Of a stretch of 64,000 bases of DNA, positions 8,237-17,568 are shown piece by piece. Source of the stretch: JAEXOD01 sp043805435 (GTDB lineage: Bacteria > Bacteroidota > Ignavibacteria > Ignavibacteriales > Melioribacteraceae); assembly GCA_043805435.1 (NCBI GenBank), contig JAZDHY010000022.1, positions 1 to 64,000 on the forward strand, read 5' to 3'. The number at the start of each line of letters is the position of its first letter. Position 1 is the stretch's first letter. The notes under the pieces were generated by a model, which saw only the letters and a program-made list of their open reading frames with translations, made no database searches and was not told the origin of the DNA. The position numbers and the translations under genes were made by a program.

Positions 8237-9991
8237 TCAAAATATATTTTTAACATTAGGCGAAATCTTTTCACCATAAAATTTATGTACTAATTGGCTT
8301 ATTTCATTTTCTGTTTTTAATTTTAAGCAAATATCAGCTAATTCTTTAGCTTCCCAATAATTTGTATTTAAAATTACTTGTTTTAAATAAGGTATTGTAG
8401 CAGGAGAAATACTGAATGATTCTAAACCAAGTCCAATTAACAAAGGTGCCGCTAATATATCTGCCGCCATCTCGCCGCACATACTTACTTTAGTTTGTTT
8501 TGAAGAAGCTTTGGCTTGCGAAATAATTGTGTGCAGGGTTCTGATAACTGCCGGATGAAACTCTTGATAATGAACTGAAACAATATCATTTCCCCTATCA
8601 ACTGCTAGTAGAAATTGAATTAAATCATTAGTGCCAATGCTTAAAAAATCAACTTCTTCTGCATATTCCAATGTCATTACTGCAGCAGAAGGAATTTCTA
8701 TCATTGCTCCTACTTTAATACATTTATCAAACAAAACTCCTTGTTCGGTTAATTCCATTTTGCACAATTCAATTAAATCTTTAACTTTTCTAACCTCATC
8801 AATTGATGCAACCATTGGTATTAAAATATTAATATTTTTTAAAGTACTTGCCTTTAATATACTGCGCAATTGAGTTTTTAATAATTGCATATTATCCAAT
8901 AAAAATCTAATTCCCCGCCATCCTAAAAAAGGATTCGGTTCTTTAACATCTACCGGTAATACTTTATCTCCGCCAATATCAAAAATCCTTATAACAATAT
9001 TATTAGGATAAATTTTTTGTGCTAATTGGTTATATTTAGTAAACTGTTCAAATTCATCAGGGAATCCATTTGATTCAATAAAAAACTGCTCAGTTCGTAT
9101 TAAACCAATTCCTTCAGCTCCATTTTGAAATATCAGCTCTATTTCTTCAACTAAATCCAAATTTCCTAATATTTCGATTTTTTTGCCATCTTTAGTAATA
9201 GCCGGAAGACTTTTAATATTTGTTAGTTCTTTATCATACTGTGATAATTCAATTATCTTTTGCGTATAATAATCAGATTGTTCTTTATTTGGGTTTGCAA
9301 TTACAATACCATTAAAACCATCAACAATAATGCTATCACCATGATTAATTTTTTTTGTTGCATCATGCAAACCAACAACAGCCGGAATATTTAATGAACG
9401 GGCCAAAATAGCCGCGTGTGACGTTAAGCCGCCAAAATCAGTAACAAAAGCTTTTACTTTTGCTCGTGCAAAAACAACTGCATCTGCAGGAGTTAAAGTA
9501 TCGGTAACAACAACTACATCACTTGTTATTTTAGATATCCATTTTTTATTTTTTAGGTTTCGTATAATTCTATTTTTAATATCAGCAATATCTAATGACC
9601 TTTCTTTCATATAAACTTCATCAGATGAATTCATTAGTACTTGATATTTTGTTATTTCATCATACACAATAAATTCAGGATTTAGCATTTCAAGCCGCAT
9701 ACGATTAAGAATAGTATCAATCAAAATCGGGTCATCCAAAATCATTATTTGCGCTTCAAAAATGGCTGCTCGTTTTTCTCCCAGTTTATCAACGGCAAGA
9801 CTGAAAATTTTCATCAATTCTTTTTTGGATTTTTGTAAAGCTTCCATTAATTGGCTGCTGGCTTCTTCAAAATTAATGATGGGAGTTTTGCTAATTTCAA
9901 GGTCTTCTTTTTTGTAAATATACACAGTTGAAAATGCTAATCCGGGAGCAGCTCCAATACCTTTATATTCATTATCTTTTTTATGTTGCAT
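8237..9991 (-). CDS. ptsI: Phosphoenolpyruvate-protein phosphotransferase (PTS enzyme I)
   Basis: Takes phosphate from phosphoenolpyruvate and passes it to HPr. The 584-residue protein has the swivelling domain with the phosphorylated H192 in GGLTSHAAILARS, the PEP-binding TIM barrel with GTNDLIQFLLAVDR, and the active-site cysteine in MCGEMAAD. A strong AAAGGAG precedes the ATG. It is 19 bases downstream of the HPr gene. No PTS permease (EIIB/C) is seen in the window, so this pair may serve a regulatory PTS or permeases elsewhere. Confidence 0.96.
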   Translation of the reverse strand: MQHKKDNEYKGIGAAPGLAFSTVYIYKKEDLEISKTPIINFEEASSQLMEALQKSKKELMKIFSLAVDKLGEKRAAIFEAQIMILDDPILIDTILNRMRLEMLNPEFIVYDEITKYQVLMNSSDEVYMKERSLDIADIKNRIIRNLKNKKWISKITSDVVVVTDTLTPADAVVFARAKVKAFVTDFGGLTSHAAILARSLNIPAVVGLHDATKKINHGDSIIVDGFNGIVIANPNKEQSDYYTQKIIELSQYDKELTNIKSLPAITKDGKKIEILGNLDLVEEIELIFQNGAEGIGLIRTEQFFIESNGFPDEFEQFTKYNQLAQKIYPNNIVIRIFDIGGDKVLPVDVKEPNPFLGWRGIRFLLDNMQLLKTQLRSILKASTLKNINILIPMVASIDEVRKVKDLIELCKMELTEQGVLFDKCIKVGAMIEIPSAAVMTLEYAEEVDFLSIGTNDLIQFLLAVDRGNDIVSVHYQEFHPAVIRTLHTIISQAKASSKQTKVSMCGEMAADILAAPLLIGLGLESFSISPATIPYLKQVILNTNYWEAKELADICLKLKTENEISQLVHKFYGEKISPNVKNIF

Positions 9992-10010
9992 TTTTTACTC
10001 CTTTATAATT

Positions 10011-10277
10011 TTAAGGCTCATCAAATCCACGTGCAAAATAATCTGTAATAGAATCCGCAGCAGCAACTTCATCAATTCCATCAAAAAGCAGCTTTAATTC
10101 AGTTCCTTTTGCTGCTGCAAGTGTCATAACACCAATTATACTTTTACCATTTACGTTTACGCCATCTTTATAAATATAAAATTCGGATTTAAATTTTGCA
10201 GCAATTTTCACAATCATTGCAGCTGGTCTGGTATGAAGGCCGGCATTATTAACAATTTTAACAACTTTTTCAATCAC
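10011..10277 (-). CDS. ptsH: HPr phosphocarrier protein
   Basis: An 88-residue phosphocarrier that receives phosphate from enzyme I. H15 sits in NNAGLHTRPAA and S46 in NGKSIIGVM, the regulatory serine position used by HPr kinase in some phyla. The start is GTG, overlapping the TAG of the preceding polyprenyl synthase gene (TAGTG), with AAGAGAAA upstream. It is directly followed by ptsI. Confidence 0.95.
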   Translation of the reverse strand: MIEKVVKIVNNAGLHTRPAAMIVKIAAKFKSEFYIYKDGVNVNGKSIIGVMTLAAAKGTELKLLFDGIDEVAAADSITDYFARGFDEP

Positions 10278-11269
10278 TATTTATTTCTCTTAATTAACGA
10301 ATTAGCTAAATTATTTAATAACTCAATTGCTTCGGTATTTTTTAATGATTTGATCGAATTTAACGCTTTTGTAGTATATTTAATAATTTCAGCATTAGCT
10401 TCATCAATTACACCAAGTTTTATATAAATATCCTTGTAACTTTGGACTTCTTCTTGTAAAATCCCTTTATTTTTAATTACGGCTTCCAATTTCTGTTTAT
10501 CTTTCCCCTTTGCGTGTTCTAATGCCTTTATAAAAAGATAGGTCTTTTTACCCTCAATTAAGTCGCCTCCAACGGTTTTTCCAAATTCATTTTCGTTGCC
10601 AAAAATATCCAATAAATCATCTTGAATTTGGAATGCTAATCCTAGATATAATCCAAATTTTGATAAATTATCAATATCCTTTTTATTTCCTTTTGCAATT
10701 TGTGCCCCAATTGAACAACATATTTCTGCCAAAGCAGCAGTTTTCTTTTTAATCATTAGTAAATATTCTTCAATGGTAACATTTTTTTTGCTTTCAAATT
10801 CTTTATCTAAACTTTGTCCTTCACAAATTTCAACAATCCCTTTGGTAAATGTTGCTATCACCTGTTTATCGTTATCTAAACAATCTTTAAGTAAATATTG
10901 ATAAGCAAATGCAATTAAATTATCGCCTGCTAAAATTGCAGTACTTAAATCGTATTTATTATGTAAAGTAGGTAGTCCCCTTCTTTTTGGAGCATTATCC
11001 ATAATGTCGTCATGAACCAACGTAAAATTGTGTAAAATTTCAACTGCAATTGCAGCATTTACTGCTTTATTTTTATCGCCTCCTGCAGCCATACAAGAAA
11101 GCAATACTAATAGAGGTCTTAACCTTTTTCCGCCATTCTCAATTAAATAAGCACTTGGTTCATATAACGATGCCGGACTTTTTCCTTTAAATATTTTTTT
11201 AAATTTACCGTCTAAAGTCTTTCTTTCTTTTTCGTAAAATTCAATAAATTTTTGTTCACTACTTTTCAA
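10277..11269 (-). CDS. Polyprenyl (geranylgeranyl/octaprenyl-type) diphosphate synthase
   Basis: A trans-prenyltransferase that condenses isopentenyl diphosphate with allylic diphosphates. The 330-residue protein has the two aspartate-rich motifs, DDIMD at 87-91 and DDLLD at 217-221, plus GGKRLRP at about 46-52. Chain length cannot be fixed from sequence alone. The start is TTG, overlapping the TGA of the upstream isomerase gene (TTGA), with GAGGAT before it and no alternative ATG for 50 codons. Pairing with type 2 IPP isomerase makes the isoprenoid role secure. Confidence 0.92.
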   Translation of the reverse strand: MKSSEQKFIEFYEKERKTLDGKFKKIFKGKSPASLYEPSAYLIENGGKRLRPLLVLLSCMAAGGDKNKAVNAAIAVEILHNFTLVHDDIMDNAPKRRGLPTLHNKYDLSTAILAGDNLIAFAYQYLLKDCLDNDKQVIATFTKGIVEICEGQSLDKEFESKKNVTIEEYLLMIKKKTAALAEICCSIGAQIAKGNKKDIDNLSKFGLYLGLAFQIQDDLLDIFGNENEFGKTVGGDLIEGKKTYLFIKALEHAKGKDKQKLEAVIKNKGILQEEVQSYKDIYIKLGVIDEANAEIIKYTTKALNSIKSLKNTEAIELLNNLANSLIKRNK

Positions 11270-12300
11270 AATAAATCCTCAGTTTTAATAAGTTTTGTTT
11301 TATCAAGTTCTTGTAAAGATAAAGACCCTGTAAGATACATAATTTTTTTTACATCCTCAAACCAGCTATTGATAGTATCAACTACTCCATTAATTCCTTT
11401 GTCAAAAAGAATCTTTAAAATTGGATTAGCGGATCCACAAATATCTGCACCCAAAGCAATTGCTTTGGAAATTTCAATTCCGTTACGTATTCCTCCTGAT
11501 GCAATCAAAATAAAATTATTTTTATCCTTAAGTCTCTTTACGTCATTTATACAATACGATGTTGGCAATCCCCAATCTAAAAAATTATTATTTATATTAT
11601 TATTTCTTCTCATTTCTACCGCCTGCCAGCAAGTACCACCCGAACCGGCCACATCAATTCCTTTTACACCAACATTAAGTAATTTTAAAGCTGAATTATA
11701 GTCAATTCCGTTACCAACTTCTTTTGCAATTATAGGTATATTTATTTTTTTCGATAATTTTTCAATACTCTTTAATAGGCCGTAAAAATTAGTATTTCCT
11801 TCTTTTTGAAATAATTCCTGTGCAGGATTTAGATGGATTACAAAAGCATCTGCTTCAATTAAATCAATCAATTGCTGAATCTTATCCAAATTTTTCATTT
11901 TTGAAATTTCCGAAGCACCTAAATTTCCAAGTATAGGTATGGTTGGAGCATTTTTTCTGATTAATTTATAAGATTCATGATATAGGTCGTTTTCAAGAGC
12001 TTGTCTTTGACTTCCCACTCCAACAGCAATATTTAAGGTTTCTGCAGCAATTGCAAGTTCCTTGTTAATATTTTCCGCCTCTTTTGTTCCCCCTGTCATG
12101 CACGAAATTAAAAAAGGAAACGAAATAGTTTTTTCGAAAAATTTAGTTGATAAGGAGATTTTATTTATAATTACTTCTGTAACAGCATGATGAATAAATG
12201 AGTATTTTTCAAATCCATTTGACTGCTTAAAATCTACATTTTCATTTAAACAAATTTGTATATGGTCTTTTTTTCTATTCTGTGTAAATGATTTTTTCAT
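11266..12300 (-). CDS. fni: Isopentenyl-diphosphate delta-isomerase, type 2
   Basis: FMN- and NADPH-dependent isomerase interconverting isopentenyl and dimethylallyl diphosphate. The 344-residue TIM-barrel protein shows MTGGTKEAENINKELA, GVGSQRQALE, HLNPAQELFQ and AKEVGNGI, all hallmarks of the type 2 enzyme. It is translationally coupled to the polyprenyl synthase downstream. ispE at 45 kb shows that the organism uses the MEP route, in which this enzyme balances the two C5 units. Confidence 0.95.
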   Translation of the reverse strand: MKKSFTQNRKKDHIQICLNENVDFKQSNGFEKYSFIHHAVTEVIINKISLSTKFFEKTISFPFLISCMTGGTKEAENINKELAIAAETLNIAVGVGSQRQALENDLYHESYKLIRKNAPTIPILGNLGASEISKMKNLDKIQQLIDLIEADAFVIHLNPAQELFQKEGNTNFYGLLKSIEKLSKKINIPIIAKEVGNGIDYNSALKLLNVGVKGIDVAGSGGTCWQAVEMRRNNNINNNFLDWGLPTSYCINDVKRLKDKNNFILIASGGIRNGIEISKAIALGADICGSANPILKILFDKGINGVVDTINSWFEDVKKIMYLTGSLSLQELDKTKLIKTEDLF

Positions 12301-12448
12301 TTTGTCATAATATTATATTTTATCCATTGAAAATATGAAAAAAAAACAAAATAATCTTTATTATTAATTCATTTTTAGTAAATTGCTGTAATAAAGTAAT
12401 TTTTATTTAACAATTTTTAAAAAACGACTTTTTAGGGTAATAAACAAT

Positions 12449-13771
12449 ATGAAAAAAACGAAATTAAGCTTTTGGCAAATATGGAATATGAGTTTTGGAT
12501 TTTTAGGAATTCAATTTGGGTTTGCCTTACAAAATGCAAATGTAAGTAGAATTTTTGAAACTTTAGGAGCAAAAATTGATGACATACCAATTTTATGGAT
12601 TGCAGCCCCGATAACAGGATTGTTGGTTCAACCCATCATTGGTCATTTAAGTGATAATACTTGGGGGAAACTTGGACGAAGAAGACCTTATTTTTTAATT
12701 GGTGCCATTCTTGCCTCGTTAGGACTTCTTATTATGCCAAATTCCCCTGTTTTGTGGATTGCTGCCGGTATGTTATGGATGATGGATGCTTCAATAAATA
12801 TTTCTATGGAACCTTTTCGCGCTTTGGTTGCCGATTTGTTACCATCCGAACAAAGGACTTTGGGATTTGCCGTACAAAGCTTTTTTATTGGCACCGGTGC
12901 TGTTGTTGCTTCTGCTTTGCCTTACATATTAACAAACTGGTTAAATGTTAGTAATCAAGCTCCGGCAGGCCATATACCCGATTCGGTAACATTTTCGTTT
13001 TATATAGGTGCGGCTGCGTTTTTTGGTGCCGTAGTTTGGACTGTTATTAAAACAAAAGAATACCCACCTGAGAATATGGAAAAATTTATTGAACAAAAAA
13101 CAAAAAATGCAGGTTTTTTTGAAGGTTCAAAAGAAATTCTAAGCTCGTTTGCTAAAATGCCAAATACAATGATTCGTTTAGCATTTGTTCAGTTTTTTTC
13201 ATGGTTTGCTTTATTTGCCATGTGGATTTATACTACACCTGCTGTTACACATCATATATTTAATGCTGTTGATCCTCAATCAGCACAGTACAATGAAGGA
13301 GCAAACTGGGTTGGAGTTTTGTTTTCGGCTTATAATGGTTTTGCCGCCGTCTGTGCTTTTTTACTTCCGGTAATTGCTTCTAAAACAAGTCGTAAAACCG
13401 TACATGCTATCAGTTTAGTAGTTGGCGGAATTGGATTGGCATCGTTTTATTTTATTAAAGATCCTAATTTTTTAATCGTTTCCGAAATTGGCATTGGTCT
13501 TGCATGGGCATCAATCCTTTCTATGCCTTATGCTATTTTAGCCGGAGCCTTACCTCAAGAAAAAATGGGCGTATATATGGGAATATTTAACTTTTTTATA
13601 GTAATTCCACAAATAATTGCAGCTGCAATATTAGGATATATTGTAAAAAATGTTTTTGCAAATGAAGCTATTTACGCTTTGTTATTAGGCGGTTTATCAT
13701 TTTTTATTGCCGCTATTTTAGTAAGTTTTGTAAATGATGTTGATGAGGTTAACGTTGCCGGAAAAGTTTGA
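12449..13771 (+). CDS. MFS transporter, SLC45/sugar-type
   Basis: A 440-residue membrane protein with about 12 hydrophobic segments. The early signature is QPIIGHLSD followed by GKLGRRRPYFLIGA, typical of the SLC45/GPH-like sugar carriers of Bacteroidota relatives. A duplicated match sits near residue 350 (LAWASILSMPYAILAG). The substrate is probably a sugar or disaccharide, but this cannot be read from the sequence. A paralogue lies at 60497-61759. The methyltransferase gene downstream overlaps its 3' end. Confidence 0.85.
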   Translation: MKKTKLSFWQIWNMSFGFLGIQFGFALQNANVSRIFETLGAKIDDIPILWIAAPITGLLVQPIIGHLSDNTWGKLGRRRPYFLIGAILASLGLLIMPNSPVLWIAAGMLWMMDASINISMEPFRALVADLLPSEQRTLGFAVQSFFIGTGAVVASALPYILTNWLNVSNQAPAGHIPDSVTFSFYIGAAAFFGAVVWTVIKTKEYPPENMEKFIEQKTKNAGFFEGSKEILSSFAKMPNTMIRLAFVQFFSWFALFAMWIYTTPAVTHHIFNAVDPQSAQYNEGANWVGVLFSAYNGFAAVCAFLLPVIASKTSRKTVHAISLVVGGIGLASFYFIKDPNFLIVSEIGIGLAWASILSMPYAILAGALPQEKMGVYMGIFNFFIVIPQIIAAAILGYIVKNVFANEAIYALLLGGLSFFIAAILVSFVNDVDEVNVAGKV

Positions 13772-14480
13772 TTATATAAATCACTATAAAATAGATGCAG
13801 AAAAATTTGATTATTTTGAACAGCGGTTTGGTGCTACAAAAGATGATGAAAAACGATTACGTGAATATATTATTTCAAAAGTTCCTAAACATCCAACATC
13901 CGTTATGGATGTTGGATGTGGTTCAGGCTGGGTGGCTGAACATTTTTTGTCAAAGTCTGTTCCTGTAATTTCATCAGATATTGCATTTTTAAATGTAAAA
14001 AAAGTACTAAAAATTTTTTCTAATGAAATTCACTCTGGATTTGCCGGAGATTCATTTAATCCCCCTATAAAAAAAGAAAAACTAAATGTTATTATATCTT
14101 CAGAGGTAATTGAACATGTTGTTGACCCTGAAAAATTTATTCACTCGTTGTATAATTTGTTAGATAAAAATGGAATACTGATTATTAGTACTCCTTATAA
14201 AGAAATACTTAAATATATATTATGCACGCATTGTAATCAAAAAACTCCAATACATGCACATTTACATAGTTTTAGTGAACAAGATTTTGTGAATATTGCT
14301 TCAAAATTACAAAACGTTAAATTCGATTATTATATTTTTGGAAATAAGGCATTAATATTTTTAAGAATGTATGTAATTCTTAAATATCTGCCTTTTACAT
14401 TATGGAAATATATTGATTATTTGGCAAACAAAATATTAAATAAACCAGCTCATCTAGTGCTTGTTTTTAGAAAGAATTAA
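13734..14480 (+). CDS. Class I SAM-dependent methyltransferase
   Basis: The 248-residue protein has a Rossmann methyltransferase core: VMDVGCGSGW (SAM-binding motif I), ISSEVIEHVVDP (motif II/III region) and GILIISTPYKE (post-III strand). The substrate is unknown; the layout resembles UbiE/Coq-like small-molecule methylases. The first ATG (13734) overlaps the transporter gene by 38 bases. ATG 13743 or TTG 13755 (GAGG six bases upstream) are realistic alternatives. A hydrophobic C-terminal stretch may touch the membrane. Confidence 0.8.
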   Translation: MMLMRLTLPEKFDYINHYKIDAEKFDYFEQRFGATKDDEKRLREYIISKVPKHPTSVMDVGCGSGWVAEHFLSKSVPVISSDIAFLNVKKVLKIFSNEIHSGFAGDSFNPPIKKEKLNVIISSEVIEHVVDPEKFIHSLYNLLDKNGILIISTPYKEILKYILCTHCNQKTPIHAHLHSFSEQDFVNIASKLQNVKFDYYIFGNKALIFLRMYVILKYLPFTLWKYIDYLANKILNKPAHLVLVFRKN

Positions 14481-14492
14481 TATTTTGATAGT

Positions 14493-14831
14493 CTAAAACT
14501 CTTCTAAAAACTCTGCAAGCGATTCTTTTGTAAAGGGGTATTTAGTGCCAATTGTATCGTACGCCACAATTGTATTATCTGTATCGGCAAGCAAAGCATA
14601 TGCTAAGCCAAGCAGATTTGTTTCCCCCGTGCTCCATTTATCAAATAAACTAAGTTCGTTTATTTGGTCGTTTGAATTTGTTCTTATATCTATAGGGGTT
14701 TCAAAATAGTCCAAAATAATATCTTTGGTTTCTTCTCTAATGTCATAAAAAACATTATTTATAAAGGTTTCAATTTTAGAAATGGGTACGGGAGTGCTAA
14801 AAACAACTTTGGTAATCATAAAGCCTTCCAT
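14493..14831 (-). CDS. Hypothetical protein, 112 residues
   Basis: A small acidic protein that I do not recognise. It has no signal peptide or membrane segment and is predicted mixed alpha/beta (KVVFSTPVPISKIETFI at the start, KESLAEFLEEF at the end). It is convergent with the methyltransferase gene (13-base gap) and follows the MerR gene by 8 bases, so it is probably co-transcribed with that regulator. An ATG at 14819 (MITKVVF) is an alternative start. Confidence 0.6.
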   Translation of the reverse strand: MEGFMITKVVFSTPVPISKIETFINNVFYDIREETKDIILDYFETPIDIRTNSNDQINELSLFDKWSTGETNLLGLAYALLADTDNTIVAYDTIGTKYPFTKESLAEFLEEF

Positions 14832-14839
14832 TATTTAGT

Positions 14840-15217
14840 TTAATGAATAAATCGCTTTAGCTCGATAAGAAAGTTTCTCATCTCCATCAAATCTTTTTTT
14901 AATTCATCTTTTTCGCCGGATAATTCAACAATTGGTTCCTCGGCTTTAACCAGAGCATCGTCATGTTTTCCATCGTCATTAAAAAGAATTTTTTTTGCTC
15001 CTTCAAATGTGTACTTTTCTTCTCTTACTAATCGCTTAATTTTTAAAATTAATTTGATATCTTCATTTGTGTAAATTCTATTACCGGCCCTGTTTTTAGA
15101 AGGTTTAAGACCTTCAAATTCACTTTCCCAATAGCGCAAAATATATTGCTCCACTTCAGTAAGTTTGCTAACTTCACTTATGGAATAATATAATTTTTTT
15201 ACGCCAAAACTTTTCAT
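14840..15217 (-). CDS. MerR-family transcriptional regulator
   Basis: A 125-residue DNA-binding protein. An N-terminal MerR winged helix-turn-helix is clear: YYSISEVSKLTEVEQYILRYWE, then the wing NRAGNRIYTNEDI and the second helix ILKIKRLV. The rest is a short acidic linker and a coiled-coil tail (EKDELKKDLMEMRNFLIEL) with no effector-binding domain and no metal-binding cysteines. Such short MerR proteins are common in Bacteroidota and relatives and are of unknown target. Confidence 0.85.
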   Translation of the reverse strand: MKSFGVKKLYYSISEVSKLTEVEQYILRYWESEFEGLKPSKNRAGNRIYTNEDIKLILKIKRLVREEKYTFEGAKKILFNDDGKHDDALVKAEEPIVELSGEKDELKKDLMEMRNFLIELKRFIH

Positions 15218-15383
15218 TTGTACTCTTTATAATTACTTTAAATAATTTAATTAATTATATTGGATAAATCAAGTTATATCTATCAATTAATGTATAAGTT
15301 TAACAAATATTTGTAAATAATTGTGGTTTTTAATAATATCAAAACGGCCAATTAAAGTACTTTGTTATAAATAAATAGAAGAA

Positions 15384-15815
15384 TTATTTCTTTATATAAT
15401 TTCTTTTTAAAATATATATTGCGGCTAAATAGCTATTTTCCTTAAATCCGGATAAATATCCATTGCAGACAGGAGCAGTAATTAATGTTTGTCTAAAATC
15501 ATCTCTGCTTGATAAATTTGATAAATGTACTTCAATTTTTGGAATTTTTACTATCTCAAGTGCATCGCGAATTGCGACTGATGTATGGGCATAACCACCC
15601 GGATTAATAATTACACCATCAAAATAGCTGTCTGCCCCATGTAATTTACCAACAATTTCGCCTTCAATATTACTTTGGAAAAATTCAAAATAATCGTTTG
15701 AGTATTCGGTTTTTATAATCTTTTCTATATCGTCAATAGTTAATACACCGTAATGTCCGGTTTCTCTCTTTCCTAATAAATTTAGATTTGGTCCATTAAT
15801 TATTAATATTTTCAT
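15384..15815 (-). CDS. aroQ: 3-dehydroquinate dehydratase, type II
   Basis: Third step of the shikimate pathway. At 143 residues the length is typical. GPNLNLLGKRETGHYG opens the protein and supplies the mobile loop with catalytic Arg and Tyr. QSNIEGEIV, NPGGYAHTSVAIRDAL and EVHLSN (catalytic His) follow. Its ATG overlaps the stop of the upstream 90-residue gene (ATGA), so the two are translated together. Confidence 0.97.
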   Translation of the reverse strand: MKILIINGPNLNLLGKRETGHYGVLTIDDIEKIIKTEYSNDYFEFFQSNIEGEIVGKLHGADSYFDGVIINPGGYAHTSVAIRDALEIVKIPKIEVHLSNLSSRDDFRQTLITAPVCNGYLSGFKENSYLAAIYILKRNYIKK

Positions 15816-16084
15816 TTCGATTCATCCATTTCGTCAATAAATTCACGTAACCTTGGAGTCATATATATCTCATCTGCACCAAGTTCTTTTAATGCCGCTG
15901 CAAGAGTCATTACTTTACGTTGAAGATTTGAAATTTTATTTAGGACAATAACTTTATGTTCTTTTAATAAACAATAGCCTCCTTTAAAATCTCCTTTCTC
16001 AAATCTAACTTTAGCCCCCATCTGGCTGGCTAAAGATTTTAGATCGTTTAATAAATCTTCAAATTCTTTTTCTTTAATTTTCAT
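15812..16084 (-). CDS. Hypothetical protein upstream of aroQ, 90 residues
   Basis: A small charged soluble protein that I do not recognise. It begins with an amphipathic helix (KEKEFEDLLNDLKSLASQMG), has a short strand region containing FKGGYCLLKEHKVIVLN, and ends in an acidic helix. The pattern of a 'GGYC' strand followed by 'K.IVLNK' hints at a small enzyme-like or binding fold, but no function can be assigned. It overlaps aroQ by 4 bases and the membrane protein upstream by 11. Confidence 0.6.
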   Translation of the reverse strand: MKIKEKEFEDLLNDLKSLASQMGAKVRFEKGDFKGGYCLLKEHKVIVLNKISNLQRKVMTLAAALKELGADEIYMTPRLREFIDEMDESK

Positions 16085-16595
16085 CAGTTTTTTTTCTTAA
16101 CGGCTTATAAACTGCTAAAAACACAATTGCAATAATAAATAAAAATTGTACAAATGGAAAACTGCCAAGTGAAACTATTTTTTCTTTAATTAAAGCTAAA
16201 ATATTTGCTGCATCATTACTACCATTATAAATATGATTAATAATATTATAATCGTATGTAAGAGAATAAATTTCGAAAGGTGCAGTTATTAAAGAGAAAC
16301 TTAAAATAATAAAAAACCAACCTTCGTTTTTTATTTTTAATTTACTGGAAGCGGAAAATAAAACCAATGATAATAAAAATAGTGGATAAAAGAGAATATT
16401 TAACCCAATAATTGGCATAATTGTATTAAAAATAGGCATAAAATTGATATTGGTATATGCCGTTTTTAATGTCATCTCGGGCTCATAAAATTGATATAAT
16501 AAAAAGAATTTGCTAAAATATGTTCCGCCCCATAAAATAAATGCCAGCGAACATAAAAACAATAAAAACTTTGATACTTTACTTAAATTTTGCAT
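16074..16595 (-). CDS. Hypothetical four-helix membrane protein
   Basis: The 173-residue integral membrane protein has hydrophobic segments near residues 8-35, 56-83, 92-112 and 145-165, with no catalytic motif. Its 3' end overlaps the next gene by 11 bases, so it belongs to the aroQ transcript. It is divergent from ppx/gppA with a 43-base gap that must hold both promoters or an overlapping one. Confidence 0.6.
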   Translation of the reverse strand: MQNLSKVSKFLLFLCSLAFILWGGTYFSKFFLLYQFYEPEMTLKTAYTNINFMPIFNTIMPIIGLNILFYPLFLLSLVLFSASSKLKIKNEGWFFIILSFSLITAPFEIYSLTYDYNIINHIYNGSNDAANILALIKEKIVSLGSFPFVQFLFIIAIVFLAVYKPLRKKTDEN

Positions 16596-16638
16596 AGATT
16601 TAAACCTTAAAATTATAAACTAAAAATAATAAAAATTT

Positions 16639-17568
16639 ATGAATATTGCTTCAATAGATATAGGAACAAATACTATCTTATTGCTTATTGCAAAAATAGT
16701 TAATAATAATGATATAATGCCACTTTTAAATGTATATAGAATGCCTAGAATTGGTGCCGGATTAACAAATAATGGTTTTATTTGTGTTGAAAAGATAGAT
16801 TTAATGATTGGAATACTAAAAGAATATAAAGAAATATGTAAAAACTATGATTGCAAAAAAATAATTCTATTTGCTACACAAGCAATGCGGATAGCTAAAA
16901 ATAATAATGATATTGTTGAAAGAGTTTTTAATGAAACCGGATTAATGATTGAAATAATACCCGGTCAAATTGAAGCCAAATTATCTTTTTTAGGGGCTAC
17001 TACAGGTATAAGCTATTCCAGCTCGAATAAAGTAGTAATTGATATTGGCGGCGGCAGTACGGAAATAATTTTTGGAAATTCTAACAAAATAATCTATTCC
17101 AATAGTTTTAAATTTGGGGTTGTAAGTTTAACAGAATCCATTTTAACGGAAATCCCCTATTCAAAAATCCAAATTGCTGAATTATTAAGTTATGTAAATA
17201 ATAATTGTTTACTCCCATTTTCTGTTGAAAATAACGTTTCTGTAATTGCTATTTCCGGTACACCTACAACCCTTAGCTGTATGAAACAGTTAATAAATGA
17301 ATATTCCGATGAAGCAGTTGAAAATACAACCTTAAACCAAAATGAAATAAACTTTTTAATTGATGACCTTAGTAAAATTACCCCCGATTTAGCACTTAAA
17401 AAATATGGACAAGTACTTATTGGAAGAGCAGATGTTATTCTTGCAGGAGCTATAATTTTAAAGGTAATTAAAGAGAAACTAAACGCAGATAAAATAATAG
17501 TTAGCACGCATGGGTTAAGACATGGAATTATATATAATTATCTACGATTGAATGAAGGGAAATATTAA
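16639..17568 (+). CDS. Ppx/GppA phosphatase family protein
   Basis: A 309-residue exopolyphosphatase / guanosine pentaphosphate phosphatase family protein of the actin-like ATPase fold. The first phosphate-binding loop is ASIDIGTNTILLLIAKI (4-20) and the second is VVIDIGGGSTEIIFG (about 134-148). It is a short, single-module version without the C-terminal HD-like extension of E. coli Ppx. It could hydrolyse polyphosphate or pppGpp; the sequence does not decide. It overlaps the minus-strand gene at its end by 27 bases. Confidence 0.85.
   Translation: MNIASIDIGTNTILLLIAKIVNNNDIMPLLNVYRMPRIGAGLTNNGFICVEKIDLMIGILKEYKEICKNYDCKKIILFATQAMRIAKNNNDIVERVFNETGLMIEIIPGQIEAKLSFLGATTGISYSSSNKVVIDIGGGSTEIIFGNSNKIIYSNSFKFGVVSLTESILTEIPYSKIQIAELLSYVNNNCLLPFSVENNVSVIAISGTPTTLSCMKQLINEYSDEAVENTTLNQNEINFLIDDLSKITPDLALKKYGQVLIGRADVILAGAIILKVIKEKLNADKIIVSTHGLRHGIIYNYLRLNEGKY

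Noticed and set aside
12449..14480. Horizontal transfer of the transporter-methyltransferase pair
   Set aside because: Base composition and codon use look like the neighbours, and no mobile element or direct repeat flanks the pair.
15303..15316. ACAAATATTTGT palindrome before aroQ's downstream gap
   Set aside because: Short and composed almost wholly of A/T; expected by chance in this DNA.
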